Shown: positions 60,601 through 64,000 of the stretch, in pieces | Layout of the letters: each line of letters opens with the position of its first letter | Numbering within the stretch: position 1 is the first letter of the stretch | DNA from: Ciona intestinalis | Taxonomy: Eukaryota; Chordata; Ascidiacea; Phlebobranchia; Cionidae | Assembly (NCBI RefSeq): GCF_000224145.3 | Contig: NC_020173.2 | Coordinates: 1,063,273 to 1,127,272, forward strand | DNA length: 64,000 nt | Direction of reading: 5' to 3' | Position numbers and translations under genes: made by a program | The notes under the pieces: generated by a model | Seen by the model: only the letters and a program-made list of their open reading frames with translations | Told to the model about the DNA's origin: nothing | The model's database searches: none

Positions 60601-63600
60601 CCCATACCTGTAATTCTTTGTTCCTTTCTCTGTTTTTAATCCATAACTTTCCTTGACCTTGTGGATCAATTAGTAGTGGATACCTTGTTGCTTTGGTAAC
60701 AATGATACCATTTTGAATGGATAGTTCATCATTGGGTAAACCTTCTAAGTTCCATTCTCCAATTGTCGCATTGTCCACCAGCATAGAAATAAGGTTCACA
60801 TCCTGGAATGACAAAGTTATATGTTTGTTTTTGGTATGATATCGGTAATGTTGCTGATTGATTTTAGTATATTCATATACTAAAACAAGTTAACATACAT
60901 CTGAATATGGGATTTCGTTCTGTGCCATTTCTTTCTTCCACTGTGACACCAAAAGGGACCGGAAGTCCTGGTTGAACGGACCAGAGTATGACAGGAAACC
61001 TGTAGCAAGCAACACATCTCCAACAAGTTTGTTGATTTGGTCTTCAAATTTCTTCCCAGCAGCTTCCCATCGGACCTATTTGAAATTGTTTATTTATTGT
61101 TGTTCAGTGTATCAATCATGTTGCCATATAAACAGGAATTCATATTACCTTTTCACCACCAAGTCCCTCAATAAGTGCCATTGCATTTGTCATCTTCCTA
61201 CGGCATGTTTCTGCATCATCAAGTAAAGCCTGCTTGTGGCTCATTGCTTTGTCATATTGGGCCTACAAAACATTACTTAATAGTATAGTTTAAAAATTAG
61301 GTGGCAATATAACAAGGTGATGACTGCTGATGTACCTGAACTTCATCTAACTGCCTCTGTTTTTCATCCAAGGTGGCCTGAGCATTTTTCAAATCTATCA
61401 TTGCGCGTTCCAAGCGTGCTTCTTGCACAGCTAGATTTGCCTGAATGTAAAACACACATCAATGACTAACATTGCTTCAACCTTATATTACTAAACCAAT
61501 TACTTACCTTTAGTGGCAACACCTCTTTATTGATGCTGTAAAAGATAGCCATGGCTTCTGTCCATGAACACAAGCCAGCAACGTTTCCACACACCTTCTT
61601 TGCAGTGTCTAAGTTATAATCTTCCATTTCAAGGTAAGGTCCTAAAAGTTCCACCATCTCCTCAGTGATAGAATCCTAAAATTAAAAACAAACTTGGTAA
61701 AACGAAATTATTCAATCATAATCCTTGCCTTGGGGAAATTAAGAAGCATTCCAAGGAACTGTGACTGGTTCATCAGTTTGAGCGCTTCATTCCAACTTGG
61801 TCTGACACATGGACGTTCAGGATCAACTTCCACTGGATTTAATCTTCTTCTCATAAGGATGAGGACACAGTCCATGATCCTCATGATCAAATGAGGAGGT
61901 TTACCCAGTTTACGCACAGTAGCAATGTCAGAAGGCTTGATGGTCTGTAAACAACATTTAATTTGATACGTACAATATACTCTTATTAAAATTTTATTCC
62001 TACCTGTAGTGCAGCTTCTGCTCGTGCCAGTGCAGGTTTTGCTGCCATAAGTTTTGCTTCTGCAATTCCTTTGTCTTTGTTAATAGCATCCACAATAGCT
62101 TGGGCTTTATCTTTGACTTTCTGAACCTCTGCTTTCACCTTTTCAGCAGCCTGTGCCTTTTCAGTTACTACTTTAAGTACCTGTGATAAAACACAACTTA
62201 AATAAAATCTATAGTGTTTAAGCATGAAAGTATTGAACATTATTATCAAAGTTGTGTTAACTTCTATATTTATCATTATGTTTACCTCATCAGCTTCTTG
62301 TGATGCAACAGCAAGATCTTTCTCTTTGATTTGAAGTTCAGCAGACAGAGCATTCACTGATTTTTGAGCTTCCACAAGTTTGTCCAGACCTGTCTTCATC
62401 CGTTGAGACAGGAGTCCAATTTCACTCAGTTTTAAACTAAATATGTGAGTAATAATATATGGCATTGTTGTCTTACTGGGTATACTAACCTGTAAATTGT
62501 CTTATAACCAGTTATAAATGAGAGATAGGACTTCGGTGTGACGTGACACAATCTTCTGAAGCGTTCAAAGTATTCAACACATTTCTCCGAAACCAAATCT
62601 TGCACTGAACCCATGACCTGGTACAAAACACAATTTGTGATTACAGCAAAAATATCAATGTTTGAAGTAAAGAAACATATAAATTTTAATTTACTAACTT
62701 ACTTGGACCATTTTAGCTTTTGTTTCCGGTAGACACTTGATTTCATAGGATGATAGGAAATGTTGGGCAACTTGAATCAAAGCCTCTCTTGGCCATCTCA
62801 GAAACCAATCCATTGTGCATCCAGAAAATAACCCTGAAATATGTGTTTTTTTACATACCAAGTTAAGAAGGGGATGGTGAATAAAAGATCAACACCATAC
62901 CAGCAAATTTATTTAAAGTGATGTTAAATTATTGTATTCTGAATAATATGTGAGCCACATCTGTAAAATGTATTGTTTGCGTATCAGTACTAACTGATAC
63001 GCAAACAATACATTTTACATTTTGTATATCAGTACTAACCAGGAAATTTGAGCGACCGTGCTCTGAATTTTTCACCAACTGGTGAGAAGCAGAGGACCAC
63101 ATGCAAGTTTTCACGAACACGTGAGAGAAAATAATCGTAAAGGTTCTCAGGTGTTGGTGGTCGTTTAGGAAACTCTTTTTTCATCACTGGAATTAGTTCC
63201 ATGTTGATTTCATCTATCTCATCTCGAGCGAACAGGTTGGAAACCTAATTTAAACAGTCAATAAATATAACTGGATTACCTTCGATACTATTGTTATCGG
63301 TTTTGGGCCTTACAGCAGAGAGAATTGCATACCAACTCAATATACTAAAAGCTATTTGCAAAACCTATGAGTTGATAAAGCATTTTTGGGGTTGACAGTT
63401 TACCTCTCCTGAAGCCAACACATTGTTCATATATTCAAGGAATCCTTCATCTTTTATCTCATTGTCAGTAAATATAAAAGTTACGCCCATTCCATCTTTA
63501 CCAGCAATTTTGTACAAGACTTTTAAGTCATCCATGAGGTTGGTTACATTGTAGGTTCTGAAATAAAGTACATAGGTAAGTCTTGAGTACCATACCTCAT

Positions 63601-63791
63601 TAGTATTTATATGAATTTGCAACCTAGCTTGTTTACCTGCTCAGAGTAATCTGGAAAATCTTGTATCCTGCAATAAATGAAGCGAGTCTTGTAAGGGATT
63701 GTTTGCCAGAACCACCAACACCAACAAGCAGTGCATTTCCTCGTGGAGTTCGAATTATACGAGATATTCTAATCAGATGAAGTGCAGCATC
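54601..63791 (-). CDS. DNAH: Axonemal dynein heavy chain, C-terminal third (outer arm, DNAH5/DNAH8 type), 5' part outside window
   Basis: About 32 exons from AAA4 to the stop. The most upstream one (63637-63791) holds the AAA4 P-loop GVGGSGKQS. Next come the stalk coiled coil ([15 protein letters not shown] to [10 protein letters not shown]), the microtubule-binding region with [18 protein letters not shown], the returning coil ([20 protein letters not shown]), then AAA5 and AAA6 and the C-terminal domain. The last three exons are about 55171-55308, then 54898-55104 and 54601-54695; they encode [29 protein letters not shown] and the end [17 protein letters not shown]. This end fits the DNAH5/DNAH8 group, the outer-arm gamma-type chain. 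The final exon is small and easily missed: its acceptor is TTTTTTCACAG. The remaining upstream two-thirds lie beyond the window. Confidence 0.93.
62962..63019. repeat. Perfect 27-bp inverted repeat with 4-nt loop
   Basis: Arms 62962-62988 and 62993-63019 are exact reverse complements (TGTAAAATGTATTGTTTGCG and so on), with loop ACTA. It lies in a dynein intron between about 62836 and 63039, close to the donor side in transcript sense. A third partial copy of the loop-side word TATCAGTACTAAC follows at 63028. Confidence 0.95.
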
Positions 63792-63857
63792 CTAACATAA
63801 AACAGAAACATTGTTTGTTTGTATCTTGAAAGATGAATCGAAATTTTTTAAAGCATT

Positions 63858-63975
63858 GTGAATGAATGTAACTTTCTTTATCCTCGGAAAAACAACAGTA
63901 GTTGTCACGCAGGTTTAATACCTCATGCCTGCTTACGAGTTACCATGTACGTTACTTTGTGAGTGATTATAAAAC
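63858..63975 (-). repeat. SINE 3' tail, minus orientation
   Basis: GAATGAATGTAACTTTCTTT, then ATGCCTGCTTACGAGTTACC and ACTTTGTGAGTGATTAT match the tail of the other SINE copies. It runs in the dynein intron at the window edge. Confidence 0.7.
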
Positions 63976-64000
63976 CCTTCTTGTACTTTGGGAAATTTAT

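Overview
This is a piece of an animal nuclear genome. It is gene-dense (about 16 protein genes in 64 kb), with short AT-rich introns, small intergenic gaps, genes packed head-to-head or tail-to-tail, and closely spaced same-strand genes whose start codons sit just behind splice-acceptor-like sequences. With the chordate-like gene set this points to a tunicate, most likely Ciona, where spliced-leader trans-splicing and operons are known. The species call is inference. The window is assembled sequence with one 100-N gap (25243-25342).

Layout. 1-1126 (+): 3' part of an unrecognised gene built from a two-exon cysteine module. 2484-6847 (+): a gene matching only the C-terminal WD40 part of WDR81. 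7783-18112 (+): an SLC20-type sodium/phosphate transporter in 17 coding exons with large repeat-filled introns. 18309-22471 (-): an M17 leucine aminopeptidase (LAP3 type), tail-to-tail with SLC20 and head-to-head with the next cluster. 22852-33884 (+): CDC16 (APC6), delta-tubulin and AMN1, apparently one operon. 33997-38884 (-): glycerate kinase, CHMP7 and a 124-residue membrane protein; CHMP7 begins two bases after the stop of the membrane protein. 39092-44524 (+): SNRNP25 (minor spliceosome), a small AT-hook-like protein, and RENBP. 46334-50512 (-): UBE2H, with a U12-type first intron. 52309-53838 (+): a MEST-like alpha/beta hydrolase. 54601 to past 63791 (-): the C-terminal third of an outer-arm axonemal dynein heavy chain (DNAH5/DNAH8 type).

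Repeats lie in introns and gaps: two hAT-type non-autonomous elements with perfect 8-bp target duplications and a shared interior, a third element of similar design, three copies of a 190-bp MITE, a 167-bp foldback, many copies of a tRNA-derived SINE, and several short tandem arrays.

By function, the CDC16 cluster combines an APC/C subunit, a centriolar tubulin and a mitotic-exit LRR protein. The CHMP7 cluster combines a small membrane protein, an ESCRT-III factor and a sugar-acid kinase. For LAP3, SLC20, CDC16, WDR81, RENBP, UBE2H, GLYCTK and MEST the exon phases close and the coding sums divide by three, so these models are firm. The dynein exon limits are approximate except at its last exons.
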